Of a stretch of DNA of 64,000 nt, positions 1 to 8,711 are shown in pieces. Made by a program: the position numbers and the translations under genes. A model generated the notes under the pieces. The model was given only the letters and a program-made list of their open reading frames with translations, ran no database searches and was not told where the DNA came from. This DNA comes from Deltaproteobacteria bacterium (GTDB lineage: Bacteria; Myxococcota_A; Polyangia; Polyangiales; Ga0077539): positions 1-64,000 of the forward strand of contig JADJAE010000001.1 of the NCBI GenBank assembly GCA_016704445.1, given 5' to 3'. Numbering within the stretch: the first letter of the stretch is position 1; the number at the start of each line of letters is the position of its first letter.

Positions 1-45
1 CAGTGAATGAGCGCCTCCCCTCAGCCCCTCAACCCGCCCTCAGGC

Positions 46-840
46 TCAGCGCTTGTGCTTCTGCGCCTCGGACATCTGCGCGGCGATCTGCGCGCCGCCG
101 CTGGCCCTGGTGATGGCCGCCACGATGCTCGGGGCGACGGCGAAGAGCCCGGCGCCCAGCACCTGCTCGAAGGCCGCGACGTTGAGCTCGGAGTGGTTCT
201 CCCGGACGCAGCGCATCACGGCGCGGGCGACGTCCTCGGGGGTGCGCGTCCCGGCGCCCGAGGGGAGCGCCACCTTCGTGTCATGGAACATCCCCGCGTC
301 GCGGATGAAGCCCGGGAAGATGGTGCTCACCCCGACGCCGTGGGGCTCGAGGTCGCCGCGCAGCGCGAGCGCGAAGCCGCGCATCCCGAACTTGGTGGCG
401 TTGTAGAGCGACTGCCCCGCGGTCGCGACCTTCCCGGAGATCGACGAGATGAACACGATGCTCCCGCGCTTGCGGGCGGCCATGCGCTCTCCGAAGTAGC
501 GCGCGCTCTGCACCGGGGCGCGGAGGTTCACGTCGAAGACCTTGTCGATCTGCCCGGCGTCGTACTCCAGCAGGTGGCCGCTGCCGGGGAGCGCGGCGTT
601 GAGCACCGCGATGTCCACCTCGCCCGCCTCCTCGTGCATGCGGTCGACGTCCTCGCGGCGCGCGAGGTCGGCGAGGATGACCCGGGCGCCGGTCTCCTTC
701 GCGATGGGCTCGAGCGCGTCGGCGCGCCGCCCGGTGACGATGATCTTCGCGCCCGCGGCGTGCAGCTTTCGCGCGATCGCCATGCCGATGCCGCCGTTGG
801 CGCCCGTGATGAGCGCGACCGTATCCGGGGTGATGTCCAT
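46..840 (-). CDS. SDR family NAD(P)-dependent oxidoreductase
   Basis: Classical short-chain dehydrogenase/reductase of 264 residues starting at MDITPDTVALITG. The Rossmann motif TGANGGIG lies near residues 11-18, the NAG-type segment is VLNAALPG, and the catalytic Ser-Tyr-Lys set is visible as SSISG followed by YNATK. It should carry out NAD(P)H-linked oxidation or reduction of a small alcohol or ketone in the cytoplasm; the substrate cannot be told from sequence. The frame stays open upstream into the TylF-like methyltransferase with no stop between them, so as read the two are fused. I think the ATG at 840 is the true start, because the domain begins directly after it and the upstream gene is full of indels. 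Confidence 0.88.
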   Translation of the reverse strand: MDITPDTVALITGANGGIGMAIARKLHAAGAKIIVTGRRADALEPIAKETGARVILADLARREDVDRMHEEAGEVDIAVLNAALPGSGHLLEYDAGQIDKVFDVNLRAPVQSARYFGERMAARKRGSIVFISSISGKVATAGQSLYNATKFGMRGFALALRGDLEPHGVGVSTIFPGFIRDAGMFHDTKVALPSGAGTRTPEDVARAVMRCVRENHSELNVAAFEQVLGAGLFAVAPSIVAAITRASGGAQIAAQMSEAQKHKR

Positions 841-889
841 GGCCGCTGCGGGTAGCGCAGCCCACCCGGAGCCGCAAGCGGCGGCCTTG

Positions 890-1657
890 AGGGCGCGGTC
901 AGCGCGCACCACCAGCATGGCGTGGCCGTTCAGGTTGTGGAGGTACACGCGGTCGGCGGCGCCCCTCAGCTCGTCGACGTAGCGGGTGACGCCCGGCGTC
1001 GAGGCGAAGCCGTAGTCGTCGTAGACGACGATGCCGCCCACGGCGAGCCGGGGCCAGACCCACTCGGTCACTGCGCGGGCCGACTCGTACGCGTCGACGT
1101 CGACGTGGCAGAGGCACACCGGCCCGTCGGCGACCAGCGACGCGCTCTCCTGCGGGAACATCCCCGTGAGCAGCGTCACGTTGGTCCAGCCCCATCGTGC
1201 CGCGGAGGAAGCTCCTCAACGCGCTCGCGCGACGGTGTCGTGCTCGCCGCCCGCGTAGTAGGGGTCGGCCGCGGAGGTGCCCACCACGTAACTGGCGAAG
1301 GTGTCGCAGGCATAAAGGGCCGAGGCCGAGGCGCGCCGCCTGGCTCGCGATGACTGCGGTGCTGCCGCCCCGCCAGACGCCCACCTCGACGATGGCCCCC
1401 CCGGTCTTCGCGGCCTGCGCGGTGAGCGTCCACAACTCCCACAGGCGGTACACGTCGACCAGGGTGTGGCCGCGCACCTTCTCGTAGACCGCGCGGAAGG
1501 CCGCGTCGTCGCGCCAGGGCGCGTAGGTCGCCAGGGGCCGCACCTCCTCGCCGACCGGGTCAGTGCGGAACAGCAGGTAGCCCCGCGTCGCGAGGAGCCC
1601 GGTGAGGCGGGTCTTCACCGACCGCGCGACCTGGTCGAACGTGGCGTTCATGTCCAT
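890..1657 (-). pseudogene. TylF/MycF-like O-methyltransferase, frameshifted
   Basis: Class I SAM-dependent methyltransferase resembling the TylF (macrocin O-methyltransferase) family. The N-terminal part runs from ATG 1657 (MDMNATFDQ) through EVGVWRGGSTAVIA, the SAM-binding loop. The frame then shifts near 1319 to read ALYACDTFASYVVG and YYAGGEHDT, meets a stop at 1216-1218, and resumes as RWGWTNVTLLTGMFPQ and CHVDVDAY (metal-binding Asp motif) to GHAMLVV near 900. At least three indels are therefore needed, and the normal stop is lost, so the frame runs on into the SDR gene. All family motifs are present in the right order, which favours sequencing deletions over ancient decay. It likely methylates a sugar hydroxyl in the polysaccharide pathway encoded next door. 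The 3' end is approximate. Confidence 0.7.
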
Positions 1658-1812
1658 TGTGCCAGCGGCCCTACCTGCTTTCCCCGGCAGGGTCAATCTG
1701 CGCGCGGGGCCCTGGAATCGCCGGTGATTCCGGCGAACCCGCGGTGCCCGCCGCCGCGGCCTGCGGTAGTCTCCCGCCTCCCCGATCCCGACCCGCAGCG
1801 GAGGCACCCACG

Positions 1813-3021
1813 ATGCGCGACCCGTCGCCCACGAACCCCGGAGACCCGACCGACGAGCTCGACGCGCTGCTCGCGGAGTCCGTCGAGCACGCGCGGGCGC
1901 GCGAGTCGTCGCCGTACCGTGACATCGCGGGCGACCCGTCCCGCCGGTGGTGCTGCTGGGCTCTGGGGGCCTCGGACTCCGCACGCTCTCGGGCCTCCGC
2001 GCGATCGGCCGGGAGGTCGTCGCCTTCACCGACAACTCGCCCTCGCGGTGGGGCTCCGAGGTCGACGGCGTCCCGGTGATCTCCCCCGACGACGCGGCCC
2101 GCCGCTACGGCGAGAGCGCGGTGTTCGTCGTGAGCATCTGGCGCGCCGAGGGAGGCTTCCGCACCGCGGCCCTCGTCGACGGGCTCCGCGCCCGGGGGTG
2201 CCGGCGCGTCGCGCGCATCGGCGAGCTCTACTGGGCGCACCCCTCGCAGTTTCTCCCGTACTTCGGCATCGACCTGCCCTCCCGGGTGCTCGCCCGCGCC
2301 GACGCCGTCCGCGACGCGCTCTCGATGTTCGACGAGCCCGCCTCCCGCGCGGAGTTCGTCGAGCAGGTGCGATGGCGCCTCCACCTCGACGCCGACGGCC
2401 TCGGCGCGAAGGTCTCCGAGCCGATCTATTTCACCCCCGAGCTGGTGCGCTTCCGCGACGACGAGGTCTTCGTCGACGCGGGGGCCTTCGACGGCGACAC
2501 CCTCGGCGCCTTCGTCGCGGCCACGCAGGGCCGGTTCCGCCGCGCCATCTCGCTCGAACCCGACCCGAAGAACCTCGACCGGCTCCGCGCCCGCGTCGAA
2601 GGCTTCGCCCCCGCGGTGCAGCCCCGCATCGAGCTCGTCCCCGTGGCGCTCGGCGCCCACGACGGCGAGGCCACCTTCCTCGCCGACGGTACCGGCGCCG
2701 CCCGACTCAGCCGCTCGGCGGGCACCGTGGTCGCGCTCCGCCGCCTCGCGTCGATCCCCGGCGGCGAGGACGTCACCTTCCTCAAGCTGGACATCGAGGG
2801 CGCCGAGCCCGCAGCGCTCGAAGGCGCTCGGGCGATCATCGAGCGCAACCGCCCCCTCCTCACGATCAGCGTCTATCACGAGCAGGATCACCTCTGGCGC
2901 ATCCCCCTCCAGCTCCACGCGATGCTCCCCACGGGCTACCGCTGGTTTCTCCGCGCGTACAGCCACGAGGCTCGACCTGGTGCTCTACGCCGCCGAAGAG
3001 CGCCTCGTCGCCCCGCCGTAG
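1813..3021 (+). CDS. FkbM family methyltransferase with N-terminal Rossmann domain, frameshifted
   Basis: The start is ATG 1813, preceded by a good Shine-Dalgarno GCGGAGG 8 nt upstream. About 45 N-terminal residues (MRDPSPTNPGDPTDELDA) are followed by a frame change near 1925-1940 into VVLLGSGGLGLRTL, a nucleotide-binding fold like those at the N terminus of sugar acyltransferases. The C-terminal FkbM methyltransferase domain shows EVFVDAGAFDGDT (SAM loop), ISLEPDPKN and FLKLDIEGAE. A second frame change near 2970 restores the tail LDLVLYAAEERLVAP, ending at the TAG at 3019-3021. Both joints are single-base problems. FkbM proteins O-methylate sugars and other small molecules; linkage to the ThDP, HAD and NeuB genes suggests a surface-glycan substrate (inference). 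Confidence 0.78.
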
Positions 3022-3062
3022 ACCCTCCGCTTCCGCTCCTTCCGTGCGATAAACCGCCCCCT

Positions 3063-4884
3063 ATGAGCGCTCCCGCCAGGTCCGTGTGGCGGACTACATC
3101 GCATCGTTCCTCGCCGGCCACGGCGTCCGCGACGTCTTCCTCGTCACCGGCGGCGGGGCGATGCACCTCAACGACGCCTTCGGCCGAGAGCCCGGCCTGC
3201 GCTACTTCGCCTGCCACCACGAGCAGGCCTGCGCCATCGCCGCGGAGAGCTACTCCCGCGCCTCCGGCCGCCTCGCCGCGGTCAACGTCACCACCGGCCC
3301 CGGCGGCACTAACGCCATCATCGGCGTCTGGGGCGCCTGGGTCGACTCCATCCCGATGTTCGTGGTGTCGGGCCAGGTGAAGTTCGAGACCGTCGTCCGC
3401 AGCACCGAGCTCCCGCTCCGCCAGCTCGGCGACCAGGAGATCGACATCGTCCGCGTGGTCTCCTCCATGACCAAGTACGCGGTGATGGTCACCGACGCCT
3501 CGACCATCCGCTACCACCTGGAGCGAGCGCTCCACCTCGCCACCCACGGCCGACCGGGCCCCGTGTGGCTCGACATCCCGATGAACATCCAAGGCGCCCT
3601 CGTCGACCCGGGCACCCTCGCCGGCTACGACCCGGTGGAAGACCGCGCGGCCTTCGAGACCACCGACCTCGACGCCGTCGCCGCCGACCTCCTGCGCCGC
3701 CTGCGCGCCGCCGAGCGCCCTGTTCTCCTGGTGGGGACCGGCGTGCGCGCTTCGGGCACCCACGAGGCCTTCCTGCGCGCGGTCGAGCGCCTCGGCATCC
3801 CCGTCGCGGTGAGCTTCAACGCCCTCGACGCGCTCTGGGCCGACCACCCCCATTTCATCGGCCGACAGGGGACCATCGGCGACCGCGCGGGCAACTTCGC
3901 CGTGCAGAACGCTGACCTCCTCCTGGTGCTCGGCTGCCGACTCAACATCCGGCAGATCAGCTACGGCTGGCAGAACTTCGCCCGCCACGCCTTCAAGGTG
4001 ATGGTGGACGTCGACGCCGCCGAGCTTCGCAAGCCCACGCTCTCCATCGACCTGCCCGTGCACGCCGACCTGCGCGCCTTCTTCCCCGCGCTCGACCGGG
4101 CGCTCGACGCGGGAGGCGCGGGCGACCACGCCTCGTGGCTCGCGTGGTGCCAGGAGCGCGCTCGTCGCTACCCCGTGGTGCTGCCCGAGTACTGGAAGGT
4201 CGTCGGCAGCGTGAACCCCTACTGCTTCATGGAGGTGCTCTTCCGGGAGCTCCCCGAAGGAGAGGTGGTGGTCTCCGGGGACGGCACCGCCTCGGTCACC
4301 AGCTTCCAGGCCGCGCGGCTGAAGAAGGGGCAGCGCCTCTATCACAACTCGGGATCAGCCCCGATGGGCTTCGACCTCCCGGCGGCCATCGGCGCCGCGG
4401 TGGCGACCGGGCGGCGGGTGGTCTGCCTCGCGGGCGACGGCAGCATCCAGATGAACCTCCAGGAGCTGCAGACCATCGTCACGCACCGCCTGCCCATCAA
4501 GCTCTTCGTGCTCAACAACCGCGGCTACCACTCGATCCGCCAGACGCAGCACAACTACTTCCCCGACAACATCGTCGGCTGCGGCACCGAGAGCGGCCTC
4601 GGCTTCCCCGACTTCGGCAAGCTCGCCTGGGCCTACGGCATCCCCTTCCGCCGCGTCGACTCGCACGACGCCCTCGACGCCGCGGTGAGGGAGACCCTCG
4701 ACGGGGAGGGCCCGCAGATGTGCGAGGTCTTCCTCGACCTGGAGCAGGTCTTCGCCCCGAGCTCTCCTCCCGCCGACTTCCCGACGGCCGGATGATCTCC
4801 TCGCCCCTCGAAGACCTCGCGCCCTTCCTCTCGCGCGACGAGCTCCGCGAGAACATGCTCGTCCCGCTGCTTCCCGACGAGTGA
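3063..4884 (+). CDS. Thiamine diphosphate-dependent enzyme (acetolactate synthase-like), LPS cluster type, frameshifted
   Basis: ThDP enzyme of the acetolactate-synthase superfamily, about 606 residues when repaired. The N-terminal PYR domain has the activating Glu in CHHEQACAIAAE, the middle domain follows, and the C-terminal PP domain has the cofactor motif GDGSIQMN...VLNNRGY. As given, the frame opens only at a GTG at 3086; the ATG at 3063 comes into frame if one C is restored in the run near 3072-3077. A second one-base loss near 4757 truncates the protein to ...FPTAG*. The other frame carries the family's expected tail (LSSRRLPDG, then SPLEDLAPFLSRDEL) to the stop at 4884. Members in polysaccharide clusters act on nucleotide sugars or keto acids. 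It overlaps the following HAD gene by 4 nt. Confidence 0.85.
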
Positions 4885-5555
4885 CCGTGCGCCGCCCCGA
4901 CGCCGTCGTCTTCGACCTCGACGGGACCCTCGTCGACTCTCACCCGGAGATCTCCGCGACGCTCCAGCGCGCGGTGCTCGACTGCGGCCTCCCCCCTATC
5001 GAGCCGCTGTCCCGCGCCCTCATCGGCCCGCCGCTCGACGCCCTCCTTCCCGCCCTGCTGCCGGGCGCCGACCACGCCACCCTCGCCCGGGTGCGGGCGG
5101 CCTTCGTGCGCCGCTACGACGCCTCGGACTACGCCCTCACGGCCCCTTACCCCGGCGCCCGCGAGCTGCTCTCCTCGCTGGCCTCGATGGGGGTGCGCGC
5201 CTTCGTGGCGACGGCCAAGCGCGACGTCCCCACGCGACGCATCGTGGCCGCGCTGGGCTTCGGGCCCTTCGAGGCGATCGCGTGCGTGGACACGCTCCCA
5301 GGCGCGCCGCGCACGAAGTCCGAGCTGCTGCGAGACCTCGTGCGAGACCACGGGCTCGACCCCCGCTCGACCTGGATGGTGGGCGACACCGCCTCGGACC
5401 TCCGCGCCGCGCACGACCACGGGCTGACCGCCGTCGCCGCGGGCTACGGCTACGGCGCGCCGGAGACGCTCAGCCCCGAGCGCCCCCACGCCACCATCAC
5501 CAGCCTCGCCGGGCTCTTGGAACTTGTGACCAGCTCGACCGAAGACGTAGGTTGA
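4881..5555 (+). CDS. HAD family hydrolase (phosphoglycolate phosphatase-like)
   Basis: HAD-superfamily phosphatase of 224 residues. Motif I is VVFDLDGTLVDS (nucleophile and acid/base Asp pair), motif II is the Thr in FVATAKRD, motif III a Lys near PRTKSELL, and motif IV is MVGDTASDLRAA. An alpha-helical cap lies between motifs I and II, as in the Gph/PGP subfamily. The GTG start at 4881 overlaps the repaired stop of the ThDP gene, and the NeuB-like gene starts 6 nt after its stop, so the three are probably co-transcribed. By analogy with nonulosonate pathways it could remove the phosphate from the synthase product, but a housekeeping phosphoglycolate or sugar-phosphate role is equally possible. 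Confidence 0.9.
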   Translation: MTVRRPDAVVFDLDGTLVDSHPEISATLQRAVLDCGLPPIEPLSRALIGPPLDALLPALLPGADHATLARVRAAFVRRYDASDYALTAPYPGARELLSSLASMGVRAFVATAKRDVPTRRIVAALGFGPFEAIACVDTLPGAPRTKSELLRDLVRDHGLDPRSTWMVGDTASDLRAAHDHGLTAVAAGYGYGAPETLSPERPHATITSLAGLLELVTSSTEDVG

Positions 5556-5560
5556 CGCGC

Positions 5561-6685
5561 ATGCCGAGCCATCCCAACGCGGTCTTCGAAGACCTCTTCG
5601 TGCTTGAACTCGCCAACAACCACTGGGGTCGCGTCGACCGCGGGCTGAAGATCATCACGGACTTCGGGCGCATCGTCCGCTTCAACAACGTGAAGGCGTC
5701 GATCAAGCTGCAGTTTCGCGAGGTCGACCGCTTCATCCACAAGGATTTCCGCCACCGCGAGGACATCCGGTACATCAAGAAGACCCTCGACACGCGCCTC
5801 GGCTGGGAGGACTACGCCACCCTGGTGAGCGCCATCCGCCAGAGCGGTTGCATCCCGATGGCCACGCCCTTCGACGAGAAGTCCGTCGAGATGTGCGTCG
5901 ACCTCGGCATCGAGATCATCAAGCTCGCCAGCTCGGACATCAACGACTGGTTTCTGATCGAGCACATCGCCAAGACGCGCAAGCCGGTGATCGCCTCGAC
6001 GGGCGGCTCGTCGATGAAGGACGTCGACGACCTCGTGCGCTTCTTCGGCAACCGCGGCATCCCCCTGGCGATCAACCACTGCGTCTCGCTCTACCCCTCG
6101 GAAGACAGCGAGGTGGAGCTCAACCAGATCGACTTCCTCCGCGAGCGCTACCCCCAGCTCACGATCGGCTACTCGACGCACGAGTACCACGACTGGAGCT
6201 CCAGCGTGATGATGGCCTACGCCAAGGGCGCCCGCACCTTCGAGCGGCACATCGACATCGAGGCCGACGGCATCCCGGTGGCCAAGTACTGCACCCTCCC
6301 CCACCAGGCCGACGCGTGGTTCAAGGCCTGGCAGAAGGCCCGCGAGATGGGCGGCGCCCCGGGGACCCAGAAGCGCATCCCCCCGGAGCGCGAGGTGCGC
6401 TACCTCGACGCCCTGGTGCGCGGGGTCTACGCGAAGCACGACCTGCCCGCCGGGCACGCGCTCACCGCGGAGGACGTCTACCTCGCCGTGCCGCTGCTCA
6501 AGGGGCAGATCTCCTGCCGCGAGCTGATGAAGGGCGAGGTGCTGCTGCGCCCCATCGCGCAGGATCACCCGGTCACCATCGACGCGATCGACAGCCCCTA
6601 CGCGAGCGTCCCGTCGCTGCAGCAGCTCATCCTCGAGCGCGGGCTCGACGTGCCCCCGTCGCTGCAAGACCCCGCGAAGCCCTGA
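5561..6685 (+). CDS. NeuB-type N-acetylneuraminate/nonulosonate synthase family protein
   Basis: Sialic-acid synthase family protein of 374 residues: a TIM-barrel NeuB domain and a C-terminal SAF (antifreeze-like) domain. Family motifs are recognisable but divergent: LELANNHWG for the usual EIGxNHxG, MATPFDEKSVEM for the STPFD box, KLASSDIND for KIASGEI, ASTGGSS for STGM, HCVSLYPS, GYSTHEYHD and FERHIDIE. The SAF part begins near residue 285 (YAKHDLPAGHALTAEDV). NeuB enzymes condense phosphoenolpyruvate with an amino sugar in the cytoplasm. The changes in substrate-facing loops suggest a different aldehyde acceptor from ManNAc (inference). ATG 5561 lies 5 nt after the HAD stop. Confidence 0.85.
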   Translation: MPSHPNAVFEDLFVLELANNHWGRVDRGLKIITDFGRIVRFNNVKASIKLQFREVDRFIHKDFRHREDIRYIKKTLDTRLGWEDYATLVSAIRQSGCIPMATPFDEKSVEMCVDLGIEIIKLASSDINDWFLIEHIAKTRKPVIASTGGSSMKDVDDLVRFFGNRGIPLAINHCVSLYPSEDSEVELNQIDFLRERYPQLTIGYSTHEYHDWSSSVMMAYAKGARTFERHIDIEADGIPVAKYCTLPHQADAWFKAWQKAREMGGAPGTQKRIPPEREVRYLDALVRGVYAKHDLPAGHALTAEDVYLAVPLLKGQISCRELMKGEVLLRPIAQDHPVTIDAIDSPYASVPSLQQLILERGLDVPPSLQDPAKP

Positions 6686-6714
6686 AGCTTCCCCCCTCCC
6701 ACGAAGCTCTCCGG

Positions 6715-7732
6715 ATGAAGCACCTCCAGCGCCCCTGTCCCATCTGCCGAGGCGACCGCGGGGAGGTGCTGCACACCCAGCGCTTCGACCTCCCGGACGA
6801 AGACCCGCTGCCCCGCGAGTACGACGTGGTCGCCTGCGCGACCTGCGGCTTCGCCTTCGCCGACACCCCGGCGTCGCAGTCGACCTACGACGCCTACTAC
6901 GCCGACCGCTCGAAGTACGAAGACCGCACCGTCGGAACCGGCGGCGGTGACAACCCCTACGACCTGCAGCGCCTGGAGGCCGTCGCGGCCTTCCTCGCCT
7001 CGCACATCCCCTGGCACGACCGCCCGGTGCTCGACCTGGGCTGCGCCAACGGCGGCCTCCTCCAGGCCCTCTCCCGCCACGGCTTCACCCGCCTCTTCGG
7101 CGTCGATCCCTCCCCGGGCTGCGCGGCCAACGTGCGGGCGCTGGGCTTCGAGGGCCACGTGGGCGGGCTCTTCGTGGCCTCCGACCTGGGGCGCTTCGGC
7201 CTCGTCTCGCTCTCCCACGTCCTCGAGCACGTGCGCGTCCTCGACGCCGCCACTAGCGCGCTGCGTTCGCTCGTGGACGAGGGCGGCCTGCTCTACGTCG
7301 AGACGCCCGACGCCGCGGGCTACGCCGGGTGCCTGCGCGCGCCCTTCCAGGACTTCAACACCGAGCACATCAACCACTTCACCCGGCGCTCCCTGGAGAG
7401 CCTCCTGGGCGCCGCGTAAGCTTCGTCCCCGTGGCGAGCGGCGAAGGTCTTCGACGCCGCCCCCGAACATCCCGATCCCCGCGGTGTTCACGCTGGCAAG
7501 GCGCGTCGAGGCGTAAACCGTCGCGGCTTCGGTCTACGACCGCGACTCGGTCGACCGGGTGCGCGAGTACGTCACCCTGCGAGGCGTACCCGTGAGGGCT
7601 CCCTCCGAGGCCGAGGCGGGAGTGCCCATCCTGATCGCCAGCACGCTGCACGGCCCGGCCATCGCGGCCTCGGCGAGGGCGCTCGGGCTCGACAACCCGC
7701 TCATCCTGCTGGGGGCGACGCCGCCTCGCTGA
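6715..7732 (+). CDS. Class I methyltransferase with zinc-binding N-terminus (sugar C-methyltransferase-like), frameshifted
   Basis: The intact part reads 235 residues: an N-terminal zinc-binding segment (CPICRG and CATCG, Methyltransf_13 type), then a SAM domain with VLDLGCANGGLL, LFGVDPSPG, VSLSHVLEHV and LLYVETPD, ending in FNTEHINHFTRRSLESLL. A stop arises at 7417-7419. Frame changes near 7416, 7440 and 7470 recover FVPVASGE and AVFTLARRVEA. From about 7530 a clean reading (YDRDSVDRVREYV ... LILLGATPPR) matches the C-terminal domain of C-methyltransferases and ends at 7732. The whole gene is therefore probably a three-domain nucleotide-sugar C-methyltransferase of which the middle was damaged by indels. 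The 3' end overlaps the convergent GT2 gene by 32 nt. Confidence 0.7.
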
Positions 7733-8681
7733 TCGAGGGCACGGCGTCCGGGTCCCAGTTGATGCGCTCGCGCTCCACCACGAGCGGCAGCTTCCTCACG
7801 TGGATGTGGATCGAGTTGATGTACTCGCCCAGGATCCCGATGAAGAAGAGCTGCACCGAGGCGAAGAAGAAGAAGCCGATGAGGATCGGCGCGGTGCCGA
7901 GGACAAAGCGGTCCCAGAAGGCGAGCTTGGCGACGAGGTAGCCGAGCGAGAGCAGCAGGCTCAGCCCCGACATCACGAAGCCCACGAAGGTCGCGAGCCG
8001 CAGCGGCGCCACCGAGTGCTTCACGATCCCCAGGATCGCGAGGTCGTAGAGGGTGAAGAAGTTGTTCTTGGTGATGCCCCGGACGCGCCGCGGCTTGTCG
8101 AAGGGCACCAGCGCCGGGGGGTACCCGATCTCGGAGATGAGCCCGCGGAAGTAGGGCTGCGGGTCGTCGATCTTGCGCAGCGCCTCGATCACGACCTGGT
8201 CGTAGAGCCCGAAGCCGGTGAAATTCCGGATGGGCCGCACGTCGGAGATGCGGTGGATGAGCGCGTAGAAGGTGCCCCGGAGCAGGCGGTAGAGGGGGCT
8301 CTCGTCGGAGGTGCGCTTCACCGCGGCGACGACCTTGAAGCCCTCCTCCCACTTCGCCAGAAGCTCGGGGATGAGCGAGGGAGGGTCTTGCAGGTCGGCC
8401 GCGAGGGTGATCACCGCGGCGCCCCGGCACTGCAACAGCGCGTGGTAGGGCGAGCGCACCTGGCCGAAGTTGCGCACGTTGAGGATCACCTTCACCGCGC
8501 GGTCTTTCGCGGCGAGGCCGCGGAGCTCGGCGACGGTGCCGTCGGTGGAGCAGTTGTCGATGAAGACGAACTCCAGCGTGTGCTGCGGGAGCTTCTCGAA
8601 CACCGCCCGCACCTGCGAGTAGAGCTCGGTGACGTTGCCCTCTTCGTTGTAGCAGGGGGCGAGTACTGTGATCAGGGCCAT
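7701..8681 (-). CDS. GT2 glycosyltransferase, DPM1/GtrB-like membrane type
   Basis: 326 residues. The N-terminal GT-A domain opens with ITVLAPCYNEEGNV and holds FIDNCSTDGT and the metal-binding LAADLQDPP (DxD equivalent). The C-terminal third has two transmembrane helices (about 230-252 and 265-287) around LAILGIVKHSVAPLRLATFVG and FFFFASVQLFFIGILGEYI, the architecture of polyprenyl-phosphate sugar transferases such as GtrB and ArnC. It should transfer a sugar or amino sugar from a nucleotide donor to undecaprenyl phosphate at the inner membrane, feeding glycan modification. It is transcribed towards the methyltransferase gene and lies 30 nt downstream of the AgmX-like gene on the same strand. 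Confidence 0.9.
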   Translation of the reverse strand: MALITVLAPCYNEEGNVTELYSQVRAVFEKLPQHTLEFVFIDNCSTDGTVAELRGLAAKDRAVKVILNVRNFGQVRSPYHALLQCRGAAVITLAADLQDPPSLIPELLAKWEEGFKVVAAVKRTSDESPLYRLLRGTFYALIHRISDVRPIRNFTGFGLYDQVVIEALRKIDDPQPYFRGLISEIGYPPALVPFDKPRRVRGITKNNFFTLYDLAILGIVKHSVAPLRLATFVGFVMSGLSLLLSLGYLVAKLAFWDRFVLGTAPILIGFFFFASVQLFFIGILGEYINSIHIHVRKLPLVVERERINWDPDAVPSISEAASPPAG

Positions 8682-8711
8682 GACGGGAGCGTCGGGCGGG
8701 AGGCCGGTCGA

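Noticed and set aside
7..855. Long plus-strand open frame opposite the SDR gene
   Set aside because: Arg/His/Gly/Asp-rich composition typical of antisense frames in high-GC DNA; the SDR on the other strand explains the region.
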